Positions 13,417 through 20,564 of a stretch of DNA of 26,920 nt are shown here, piece by piece. The notes beneath the pieces are model-generated. The model was not told the DNA's origin. It ran no database searches and saw only the letters and a program-made list of their open reading frames with translations. The stretch's first letter is position 1, and every line of letters starts with the position of its first letter. Origin of the DNA: Geoglobus sp. UBA235 (GTDB taxonomy: Archaea > Halobacteriota > Archaeoglobi > Archaeoglobales > Archaeoglobaceae); NCBI GenBank assembly GCA_002494725.1, contig DACG01000004.1:1-26920 (forward strand), written 5' to 3'. The translations under genes were made by a program, and so were the position numbers.

Positions 13417-14088
13417 TCACCCATCAATCTCGGCAAAAGCTCTTACAGGAACTGAGGAGCCTTTGACTATCCGCAAAGGCACAGCATAAAATCTGAAGCC
13501 CTCTTTTGGGAAAGCAGATAAATTGCAGAGATTTTCAATGATTGGGATGCTGGCTGCAAGCAGCTTTGAATGAACCGGCCTGAAAGGATTGAAAATATCA
13601 TCCACATTCCAAAAATCGACACCAACAAGTTTTGCACCACACTCTACCAGCAGTTCTGCAAGTTGTGATGATAGAAAGGGCCCAGGCTCCCAGTAGGCTT
13701 TACTTCCCCATCTTTCATCCCACCCCGTTTTTATTAGAACAGCCCTGTTCCTGAGATCTTCTCTTTCAAAATCAAGATCTTCAGGCTGAATTTCACGCTC
13801 AGTCAGTTCAGCATCCAAAACTATTCCTGAAACTCCGGCTACATTTTCAAGGGGAATCGAGCTCAAGTCCGAAGCACTGGGATAGCGATGAAAGGGGCTA
13901 TCGAGGTAAGTTGCCGTGTTTCCCACCATTTCAAGCCTGCTTATATGGAATTCCGCCTTCCCTTCGTAGCGGGAGCGGGACTCTTCGTGATTCATGTATG
14001 CAGTTATTCTGGGTCTTGGCAATCCCGGATAGACTGGCATGCCATCTTTGATCTCATGATTCAGTTCAACAAACCTCACATCCACCAC
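13417..14088 (-). CDS. Cyclase-family protein (kynurenine formamidase-like fold), altered metal site
   Basis: 223 residues of the PF04199 cyclase/formamidase fold: ELNHEIKDGMPVYPGLP (8-24), the motif region VGNTATYLDSPFHRYP (55-70) and LVGVDFWNVDD. Active members carry HxGTHxDxPxH. Here the first and second histidines are Asn57 and Tyr61, while Asp63 and His67 remain. A subfamily with this NTxTYxDxPFH form is familiar to me, so this is not a local mutation, but zinc binding as in kynurenine formamidase is doubtful. It lies between the DJ-1 and acetyltransferase genes with 4-nt gaps on both sides. Confidence 0.75.
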   Translation of the reverse strand: MVDVRFVELNHEIKDGMPVYPGLPRPRITAYMNHEESRSRYEGKAEFHISRLEMVGNTATYLDSPFHRYPSASDLSSIPLENVAGVSGIVLDAELTEREIQPEDLDFEREDLRNRAVLIKTGWDERWGSKAYWEPGPFLSSQLAELLVECGAKLVGVDFWNVDDIFNPFRPVHSKLLAASIPIIENLCNLSAFPKEGFRFYAVPLRIVKGSSVPVRAFAEIDG

Positions 14089-14092
14089 CTGC

Positions 14093-14674
14093 TTAGAACA
14101 TCATGGCTTTCTTGACTTTCACCACATCCTCCCTGCCATTGAACATCTCCAAAAGCCTGAAAGCAACGCTGAAAGCTGTTGCCGGGCCGGTGCTTGTTAT
14201 TATTCTATCGCTTACAACAACATCTCTCTCAACCACCTCTGCCCCATGTTCTGCAAGGAATCTAACATGTTTGCCATCATCAAGTGGGTAGGTTGTTGCT
14301 CTTTTTCCTCTCAAGAGCCCAGCAGCGGCTACAGGCCTTGCAGCCACACATACGGTTGCGATGATGCCTCCATTACCGTATACGGTTCTTATTGCCTCCA
14401 GCACCTCTTGTGAGTAAGCCTCAGTAAAGCCCCTGTCATGATATCCACCCGGAAGGGCTAAGGCAGAGAACCGGGAGAGGTCAAGCTCATCAAGGAGGTA
14501 TTGCGGTTTCACGACGAGGCTGTGAGCTGCCCTTATCTCCTCATGCAACCCTGTAACAACCACCTCAACAGGATTGACATCATCAACGCTCCATGTCCAT
14601 CCCAGAACATCTGTGAATGCCGCAGCCTCAACCTCCTCAAATCCCATAGCAAGGAACAGCAGAACTCTTTTCAT
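14093..14674 (-). CDS. DJ-1/PfpI-family protein
   Basis: 193 residues. The DJ-1 marks are the N-terminal Glu region MGFEEVEA (10-17), LALPGGYHDRG (72-82) and the nucleophile elbow ATVCVAARPVA (106-116) with Cys109. The family covers deglycases/glyoxalases, chaperones and proteases; the DJ-1 branch with GFEEVE is closest here. It is the first gene of the three-gene operon. A possible TATA (GAATTAAGT) lies about 30 nt upstream, and a short palindrome GAAACCGTTTC at 14685-14695 sits between it and the ATG, a possible repressor site. Exact substrate unknown. Confidence 0.85.
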   Translation of the reverse strand: MKRVLLFLAMGFEEVEAAAFTDVLGWTWSVDDVNPVEVVVTGLHEEIRAAHSLVVKPQYLLDELDLSRFSALALPGGYHDRGFTEAYSQEVLEAIRTVYGNGGIIATVCVAARPVAAAGLLRGKRATTYPLDDGKHVRFLAEHGAEVVERDVVVSDRIITSTGPATAFSVAFRLLEMFNGREDVVKVKKAMMF

Positions 14675-14748
14675 GCTGTCTCATCGAAACCGTTTCCACT
14701 TAATTCTTTCTGAACCCTTTCCAAACTGAATTCAATAACTAATCATTT

Positions 14749-14781
14749 CGAAAGATTTTTATTGTCATCATCAAAGGTGAC
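14749..14781 (+). promoter_or_regulatory. BRE/TATA and GGTGA site of the Mrp antiporter operon
   Basis: CGAAAG followed by ATTTTTATT (14754-14763) is a BRE plus TATA centred about 26 nt before ATG 14785. GGTGA also lies at 14777-14781. Either a leaderless or a very short leader is expected. Confidence 0.45.
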
Positions 14782-14784
14782 CCC

Positions 14785-15069
14785 ATGGATATTTTGGATT
14801 TATTCATGATAGCAGGCATATTCGTTGCAATATCGATCGTTCTCGATCTTTACAGGGCATTTTCAGGACCAACGGTCTTCGACAGGGTGATGGCTGTGAG
14901 TGTAATTGGAACGAAAACTGCTGTCATAATCCCGATCATAGGCTTTCTCTTTGAAAGACCGGGGCTCTTCATAGACATCTCCCTGTCCTATGCTCTCCTG
15001 AATTTTGTTGGAACGCTCATAGTTGCAAAATACCTTGAGAGGGGTGAGCTATGGAGCCCCTACACGTAG
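14785..15069 (+). CDS. mrpF: Cation/proton antiporter subunit MrpF
   Basis: 94 residues with three helices: 6-24, 38-56 and 63-83. The MrpF signature AFSGPTVFDRVMAVSVIGTK (25-44) is complete. MrpF is a small membrane subunit of the multisubunit Na+/H+ antiporter. It is the first gene of a ten-gene operon in which nearly all junctions overlap or touch, and it overlaps mrpG by 19 nt. Confidence 0.92.
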   Translation: MDILDLFMIAGIFVAISIVLDLYRAFSGPTVFDRVMAVSVIGTKTAVIIPIIGFLFERPGLFIDISLSYALLNFVGTLIVAKYLERGELWSPYT

Positions 15070-15359
15070 TTTCAGCCATCTTTGTTTTTGGCGGAACGTT
15101 TTTCATGGTTGTTGGCTCAGTAGGCCTGATAAGACTTCCTGATTTCTATGCAAGGCTTCATGCTGCAGGCAAGCCTGACACCCTGGGTGAGATTCTGATT
15201 GTGCTCGGACTGATTCTCTACGAACCTCTCTCATTTCTGAGCGTGAAGCTCTTCTTTCTGTCATTCTTCATTCTCGTTGCCAATCCAACCGCCACTCATG
15301 CTGTGGCAATGGCCGCATACAAAAGGGGGCTGGTTCCATGGAGGAAAAAGCAGGAATGA
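15051..15359 (+). CDS. mrpG: Cation/proton antiporter subunit MrpG
   Basis: 102 residues, three helices. The signature GLIRLPDFYARLHAAGKPDT (25-44) is typical of MrpG/MbhC, followed by ANPTATHAVAMAAY. GGTGAG precedes the ATG, which lies inside mrpF. The stop overlaps the mrpE start (ATGA). Confidence 0.93.
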   Translation: MEPLHVVSAIFVFGGTFFMVVGSVGLIRLPDFYARLHAAGKPDTLGEILIVLGLILYEPLSFLSVKLFFLSFFILVANPTATHAVAMAAYKRGLVPWRKKQE

Positions 15360-15883
15360 ATATTAGGCCGATACTGACATTCAAGTTCTTTCTGCTCTTT
15401 GCATTCTGGGTTCTGCTCTCAATGTGGGCCCTGGATCACAACTATCCGGGGCAGTTCAACGCACTTCACATAGTTCAGGGGTTAATTGCCTCGGCAATCG
15501 TTGTTTACCTGCTGAGGGATCTGATCCTTCACGGTGAAAAGCTCCACATGAAGTTTCTCAGAGCAATACCTTACGTTTTCTGGGAACTCTGGCAGATAAT
15601 TCTTGCAAACATTGACGTTGCCTACAGAGTTCTGCACCCAAAGATGCCCATAGATCCGCTCATAATCGAGTTCTATGTCCCTTACAAGGGGGACATGACA
15701 AAAACCTGGCTTGCAAACTCGATAACCCTCACTCCGGGAACAATAACAGTTCTGGTTGAGGGAAACAGATTCATAGTTCACGCCCTTGACAAGAGTTTTG
15801 CAGATCCCCTGCTCATTGATCAGACCATGCAGAAGAAGCTGATGCATGTTTTTATGGAGGGAGAGTATGATAGTACCTCTTGA
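15356..15883 (+). CDS. mrpE: Cation/proton antiporter subunit MrpE
   Basis: 175 residues from ATG 15356, which overlaps the mrpG stop (ATGA) and has GGAGG 10 nt upstream; an in-frame ATG at 15338 would add six. Two N-terminal helices are followed by the soluble MrpE domain: AIPYVFWELWQIILANIDVA, TWLANSITLTPGTITV. MrpE/MbhA is needed for stable assembly of the antiporter. Confidence 0.92.
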   Translation: MNIRPILTFKFFLLFAFWVLLSMWALDHNYPGQFNALHIVQGLIASAIVVYLLRDLILHGEKLHMKFLRAIPYVFWELWQIILANIDVAYRVLHPKMPIDPLIIEFYVPYKGDMTKTWLANSITLTPGTITVLVEGNRFIVHALDKSFADPLLIDQTMQKKLMHVFMEGEYDSTS

Positions 15884-16646
15884 TCTGCTCGTAATACTTT
15901 TCATGATCATATCTGGAATAATAGCTCTTAAAACGAGAGATTTACTCATTTCAGCAATAGTTCTTGGAATCTACAGCTACGCAATGGCCACCATATACAT
16001 TCAGATGAATTCTCTGGATGTTGGTTTTACCGAGGCTGTTGTTGGTGCTGGCATTTCTACCGCTTTAATGGTTGCATCACTTGTAAAAATCAAGAGAGAG
16101 GATGTATCAAAAACAAAAAAAGTCAAGGCTATTTCTGGAGCTGTTTTCACGCTGTTTATGGCCGCTCTTCTGATTTATGTTGTGGAAGACCTTCCTGAAT
16201 TCGGAGATGAGTTCTCACCTGCCAACAAATGGATTGAGCTCTTTCAGCTGGAAGGTGACCAAAATAAAATTGCAAAACATCTGGATAGTGGAAAACTCCC
16301 ATCTGAAATCGAAGAAAAAATAGTATCTCTCTTTGGAGAAGAATTCTCTGGAATTGAAGGAGCAGTGGTTGTCAGAAATGAAAAATATGGAGGATGGGAT
16401 GTGCTGATAGAGAAACACGAGAAGTTTTTCCCGGAACATGAGAAATTCTACTACATTTCAGAAGATCTAACTGTTTACAGGTATTCCATTCCTGTCAGAT
16501 GGCAGGAAAAGTGTGAGGAGGAGATGAACACGCCAAACATGGTCACCGCGGGTCTTGCTGATTACAGAGGATACGACACTCTTGGAGAGACAGTTGTGAT
16601 ATTCACAGCAGCGATAAGCGTTGCTGTACTGCTCAGGAGGGAATGA
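15867..16646 (+). CDS. MbhD/MbhE-like antiporter subunit with a soluble insertion
   Basis: 259 residues from ATG 15867 (GGAGG just upstream, 17-nt overlap with mrpE). Residues 1-75 are the DUF4040/MbhD domain (DVGFTEAVVGAGISTALMVAS, 51-71). A helix at 88-107 begins an MbhE-like part, which ends with NTPNMVTAGLADYRGYDTLG and TVVIFTAAISVAVLL. In Mbh and in the MrpA C-terminus these two parts follow one another with a short loop. Here about 100 hydrophilic residues (117-220; no helix-forming hydrophobic stretch, many Glu/Lys) separate the MbhE helices, and they should lie on the outer face or in the cytoplasm. The origin of the insert is unknown. Confidence 0.8.
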   Translation: MIVPLDLLVILFMIISGIIALKTRDLLISAIVLGIYSYAMATIYIQMNSLDVGFTEAVVGAGISTALMVASLVKIKREDVSKTKKVKAISGAVFTLFMAALLIYVVEDLPEFGDEFSPANKWIELFQLEGDQNKIAKHLDSGKLPSEIEEKIVSLFGEEFSGIEGAVVVRNEKYGGWDVLIEKHEKFFPEHEKFYYISEDLTVYRYSIPVRWQEKCEEEMNTPNMVTAGLADYRGYDTLGETVVIFTAAISVAVLLRRE

Positions 16647-16647
16647 A

Positions 16648-17070
16648 ATGAGCGTTGTCGTAACGACAGTTGTCAGATTCATCCTTCCTTTCATGCAGCT
16701 CTACGGGTTTTATGTATTAACGGGAACAGAGGGTCCGGGAGGAGGATTCCAGGGAGGAGTTATTCTCGCGTCATCCTTCATCCTGTATGCAATAACATTT
16801 GGTGAGGGAGTAGATGGAAGATGGGTCAAGGCGTTCAAGAGTCTTGGACTGTGGATATACGCAGGTGTTGGTGTGCTTGCAGTATTCTACAGTCTCTTTA
16901 ATGCAGAGTTTCTCAATTACTCTGCTACTTTTCTCAGCATCATGGTTCCCCATACAGTTGCAAGAGGAGTCATAATCGCTGATGTTATCGAGGTTGGCAT
17001 AGGAATGGCAGTCTGTGCAAGTTTTGTTTCAATGTTTTTCGATGTTGTGGCAAGAGGTGAGGAAAAATGA
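16648..17070 (+). CDS. mrpB: Cation/proton antiporter subunit MrpB
   Basis: 140 residues from ATG 16648, with CAGGAGGG upstream and 1 nt after the preceding stop. The signature LTGTEGPGGGFQGGVILAS is that of MrpB/MbhF, followed by three more hydrophobic helices and GIGMAVCASFVSMFFDVV. The stop overlaps the mrpC start (ATGA). Confidence 0.92.
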   Translation: MSVVVTTVVRFILPFMQLYGFYVLTGTEGPGGGFQGGVILASSFILYAITFGEGVDGRWVKAFKSLGLWIYAGVGVLAVFYSLFNAEFLNYSATFLSIMVPHTVARGVIIADVIEVGIGMAVCASFVSMFFDVVARGEEK

Positions 17071-17444
17071 TAGACATTCTTGGATATTACAATTACTGGG
17101 GTTTCGTAATTCTGCTTTCCATAGGGCTTTATGGTGCACTTGCATGCGAAAACTACTTCAAAAAGATGGTTGGGCTGAGCATATTCCAGACAGCCATATT
17201 TCTGCTTTTCATATCCATTGCAGATGTTGGAGACTTTGCAACCCTCGGGCTTAAAAGCGGAACCGCTCCTATTTTCTGGGAAGAACTGCATGATTACAGA
17301 TATGTAAACCCTGTCCCTCATGTTCTCGTACTCACAGGCATTGTTGTTGCAGCAGCAACCCTGGCTCTTGGGCTCGCCCTGATAATCAGGATATACCGGG
17401 ATTATGGAACCCTGAATGAGGAGGAACTGAGGTGGAAGCTGTGA
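17067..17444 (+). CDS. mrpC: Cation/proton antiporter subunit MrpC (NuoK-like)
   Basis: 125 residues with three helices and the NuoK-like core: ILLSIGLYGALACENYFKKM (16-35, Glu28) and VGLSIFQTAIFLLFI, then PVPHVLVLTGIVVAAATLAL. It starts within the mrpB stop and is overlapped by mrpD by 13 nt. MrpC corresponds to NuoK/MbhG, which lies beside the antiporter-type subunits. Confidence 0.92.
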   Translation: MIDILGYYNYWGFVILLSIGLYGALACENYFKKMVGLSIFQTAIFLLFISIADVGDFATLGLKSGTAPIFWEELHDYRYVNPVPHVLVLTGIVVAAATLALGLALIIRIYRDYGTLNEEELRWKL

Positions 17445-18904
17445 TAGAGCATTTTCCAGTTCTTGCAGTTGCAATATCTTTACTCTCGTCATTTACGATC
17501 TTGGTAACATCAATATATACAAAAAGAGCAGGATATCCTATAAGCCTTGCTGTAACGTTCATTCAGCTCGTAATGGCTGTGCTCATTCTAATTGGCGTTC
17601 TTACCGATGGCACAATAAATTACTGGCTTGGGGGATGGAGACCTCCCTGGGGAATAGAGTACAGAGTGGATGTTCTTGGAGCATACGTTCTGGTAATTGT
17701 AGCTCTTTTCAGCTTTTTCTCTACGGTTTACGCAAAAAGGGTTGTTGAGGAGGAGATTGAGTCATCAAAGCATCCTTACTTCTACACGTTGTGGATGCTT
17801 CTTGTTTCCGGAATGGTTGGTGTTGCTGTAACCGGAGATCTCTTCAACCTCTTTGTCTTTCTTGAGATCTCATCTCTTGCCACCTACGCTCTGATTGCAA
17901 TGGCAGGAAGGAAGGCACTGATTGCATCATTCAACTATCTTGTTCTTGGGGCTGTTGGCATATCTTTCTATCTGCTTGGAACCGCATTCCTTTACGCTGC
18001 AACGGGAACGCTGAACATGTATGATGCAAGAGTTCTGGTTTCCCTGCTTTATTCCAGCAAAATAGTTCAGCTTAGTTTTGTGTTTTATTTCATAGGACTT
18101 GCAATGAAGATGGCTCTTTTCCCATTTCACATCTGGCAGCCAAATGCTTACGAGTACTCTCCATCTGCTGTAACAGTTATAATCTCCACTGCTCTGGCAA
18201 AAATAAATGCCTATGCACTTTTCAGAATAATTTATTCAGTATACACAATAAAATTCTTCCAGAATTATGGAATCATACTGGATGCAACAGCATTTGTTGC
18301 CTCAGTTGGCATAATAGCCGGTTCTCTGTTTGCGATAATGGAGAAAAGCCTGAAAAAGATGCTTGCCTATTCATCGGTTGCAAATGTTGGTTACATAGTT
18401 CTCGCCTTAACTCTCGGAAAATGGGGAGTGTATGCTGCAGCATCTCACCTGCTGAACCACTCCCTCATGAAGGCAGCCCTCTTCATGGTTGCCGGTGGCT
18501 TCATTTACAGGCTTGGAGCCAGAAACATCGATGACCTTGAGGGACTGGGGAGGGCAATGCCCCTCTCCTCAGCTGCGTTTGCAATGGCTGCAGTATCAAT
18601 GATAGGCATACCACCATCTGCAGGATTTGTTACAAAGCTGTTCATTCTCCTTGCCTCTCTCGACACAGGCAGATTTGTTTTCATAGCTGTCATGATAGCA
18701 AGTTCACTGCTCAGTCTTGTTTACTTCTGGAGGGTTATCGAGATCCTGTATATGAAAGGACACAGGGAGAGAATGGATGAAATTCCGGCTTCAATGCTAT
18801 ATCCGGCACTTTTAATGGGAATCCTCAGCATCTCGGCAGGCATTCTCTGGTTTTTCAATGTAGACATGCTTCAGCAGATTGCACTTGCTCTGGAGGTGAA
18901 GTGA
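17432..18904 (+). CDS. mrpD: Antiporter-type subunit MrpD (first of three)
   Basis: 490 residues, about 14 helices. The proton-path residues of the NuoM/N/MrpD family are present: Glu145 in LFVFLEISSLATYAL, Lys226 in AMKMALFPFHIW with His233, and the later lysine in LNHSLMKAALFMVAGG. YSSVANVGYIV is also typical. The start is GTG 17432, after GAGGAGG inside mrpC; GTG 17441 is an alternative. It pumps or conducts protons against Na+ in the assembled complex. Confidence 0.9.
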   Translation: MEAVIEHFPVLAVAISLLSSFTILVTSIYTKRAGYPISLAVTFIQLVMAVLILIGVLTDGTINYWLGGWRPPWGIEYRVDVLGAYVLVIVALFSFFSTVYAKRVVEEEIESSKHPYFYTLWMLLVSGMVGVAVTGDLFNLFVFLEISSLATYALIAMAGRKALIASFNYLVLGAVGISFYLLGTAFLYAATGTLNMYDARVLVSLLYSSKIVQLSFVFYFIGLAMKMALFPFHIWQPNAYEYSPSAVTVIISTALAKINAYALFRIIYSVYTIKFFQNYGIILDATAFVASVGIIAGSLFAIMEKSLKKMLAYSSVANVGYIVLALTLGKWGVYAAASHLLNHSLMKAALFMVAGGFIYRLGARNIDDLEGLGRAMPLSSAAFAMAAVSMIGIPPSAGFVTKLFILLASLDTGRFVFIAVMIASSLLSLVYFWRVIEILYMKGHRERMDEIPASMLYPALLMGILSISAGILWFFNVDMLQQIALALEVK

Positions 18905-20350
18905 ATGGAGATCGCGACAGCACTTTTTGCCCCATTCATCGGTTCAATGCTCATACTTCTCTTTGGCAGGTACCCCAACATAAGAGATGGAATCTCTGTT
19001 ATAACGGCCATTGTGAGCTTTCTGACAATACTTGCAATTTCAGAGAATGGCATAAACTCCGAGCTCGTTCTTTTCAACATTGCTCCGGGAATTGATTTCG
19101 GGTTCAGGGCAGATCCCCTTGGCCTTGTCTTTGCCCTGACATCATCCTCGCTCTGGATTCTGGTATCAATATACTCAATTGGTTACATGAGAACTCTGAA
19201 GGAGCATGCCCAGACAAGGTTCTTCTTCTGTTTTGCCATGTCCATCTTTTCGGCCTTTGGAATCGCTTTTTCAAAGAATCTCATAACATTCTACGTGTTT
19301 TACGAACTCCTCACGATATTCACATACCCTCTGGTTGCCCATGAAGAGAGCGATGAAGCCAGATCTGCTGGAAGGAGGTATCTGGCGTATCTGATTCCGT
19401 CAGGGGCATCCCTTCTTGCTGCCACCCTCATCACATACTGGCTCACAGGTACAACGGATTTCAGGCCGGGCGGGTTTATTTTTGGAGATCCTGAGATCGT
19501 TAAGCTGGTTTTCATTCTCTTCCTGCTCGGTTCTGCAAAATCCGCATTCATGCCACTTCATTCCTGGCTTCCCACGGCCATGGTTGCTCCAGCTCCGGTT
19601 TCAGCATTGCTTCATGCTGTTGCGGTTGTGAAGGCGGGAGTTTTCGGAGTGATAAGGATCGTTTACTATGTCTACGGCGTTGACCTGATGAAAGAGCTGA
19701 ATCTTGGACTGCTGCTTGGTGGAATCGCAGCATTCACCGTTATAATGGCAAACATTCTTGCGATAGGAGAGACAAATCTGAAAAGGAGAATCGCCTACTC
19801 AACAATGAACCAGCTCTCTTTCATCATCCTCGCAGCATCTCTCCTCCACCCTTATGGATTCCTTGCATCAGTCATGCACATTCCCTTCCACGGCTTCATG
19901 AAGATAACACTTTTCCTATGTGCAGGGGCAGTAGCAGCCATATCCGGAAAGCATGAGGTTTTCCAGCTTGATGGGCTTGGAAAGAGTCTAAGATTCACAT
20001 TTGGAGCTTTCACTGTGGGAGCTATCGGAATGTCCGGATTGCCGCCGGTTGCAGGTTTCATCAGCAAATGGTTTGTTGTGCTAACCGGAAATGTGTGGGT
20101 GATTGCGATCATACTCACTGCCTCGATTTTGGATGTGGCATACCTGTTTCCAATTGTGAGAAATGCGTTTTTCAGGAGCAGTGAGGAGAGATATGATGAG
20201 ATGGGAAGTTATCTGAACGCTTACATGGTGGTACCTCTAAGCCTGACAGCCCTGTTCTCAATCATCCTCTTTTTAATGCCCGGGTTGATGCACATTTCAG
20301 ATCTTGCCTCAATGGCACTTCGGGAGGTGTGGGGAAATGAGTTACCTTGA
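18905..20350 (+). CDS. Antiporter-type subunit, NuoL/MrpA-like (second of three)
   Basis: 481 residues. It has Glu134 (YVFYELLTIFTYPLVA), Lys212 (GSAKSAFMPLHSWLP) with His219, then PAPVSALLHAVAVVKAG with His237 and Lys243, the pattern shared by NuoL, MrpA and MrpD. It lacks the C-terminal extension of true MrpA; those parts are separate genes in this operon. The ATG follows the previous stop directly, with GGAGGTG upstream. It overlaps the next small gene by 14 nt. Confidence 0.88.
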   Translation: MEIATALFAPFIGSMLILLFGRYPNIRDGISVITAIVSFLTILAISENGINSELVLFNIAPGIDFGFRADPLGLVFALTSSSLWILVSIYSIGYMRTLKEHAQTRFFFCFAMSIFSAFGIAFSKNLITFYVFYELLTIFTYPLVAHEESDEARSAGRRYLAYLIPSGASLLAATLITYWLTGTTDFRPGGFIFGDPEIVKLVFILFLLGSAKSAFMPLHSWLPTAMVAPAPVSALLHAVAVVKAGVFGVIRIVYYVYGVDLMKELNLGLLLGGIAAFTVIMANILAIGETNLKRRIAYSTMNQLSFIILAASLLHPYGFLASVMHIPFHGFMKITLFLCAGAVAAISGKHEVFQLDGLGKSLRFTFGAFTVGAIGMSGLPPVAGFISKWFVVLTGNVWVIAIILTASILDVAYLFPIVRNAFFRSSEERYDEMGSYLNAYMVVPLSLTALFSIILFLMPGLMHISDLASMALREVWGNELP

Positions 20351-20564
20351 AGAGAGAAACATGAAGTACCTCTACATTATTGCAGCACTGCTAATTCTTG
20401 CAGATATTCTGGCATATTCACTCCATCTGACTCATGAAATTCCCGGATTCTCGGCTGCGTTTGGCTTTGTTGGATGCATTATCCTGATTTATTTCTCAAA
20501 GTTCATCGGGAGGTTTATCACGAAAAAAGAAGATTACTATGAGAGGTTCAGGAAGGTGAGCTGA
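20337..20564 (+). CDS. Small two-helix membrane protein of the Mrp operon
   Basis: 75 residues from ATG 20337, preceded by GGGAGG. Two hydrophobic segments (about 9-29 and 35-55) are followed by a basic and acidic tail (KKEDYYERFRKVS). I do not recognise a family. Its place between two antiporter-type subunits, overlapping one and touching the next, argues that it is a structural or assembly subunit of this complex. That is inference. Confidence 0.65.
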   Translation: MSYLEERNMKYLYIIAALLILADILAYSLHLTHEIPGFSAAFGFVGCIILIYFSKFIGRFITKKEDYYERFRKVS

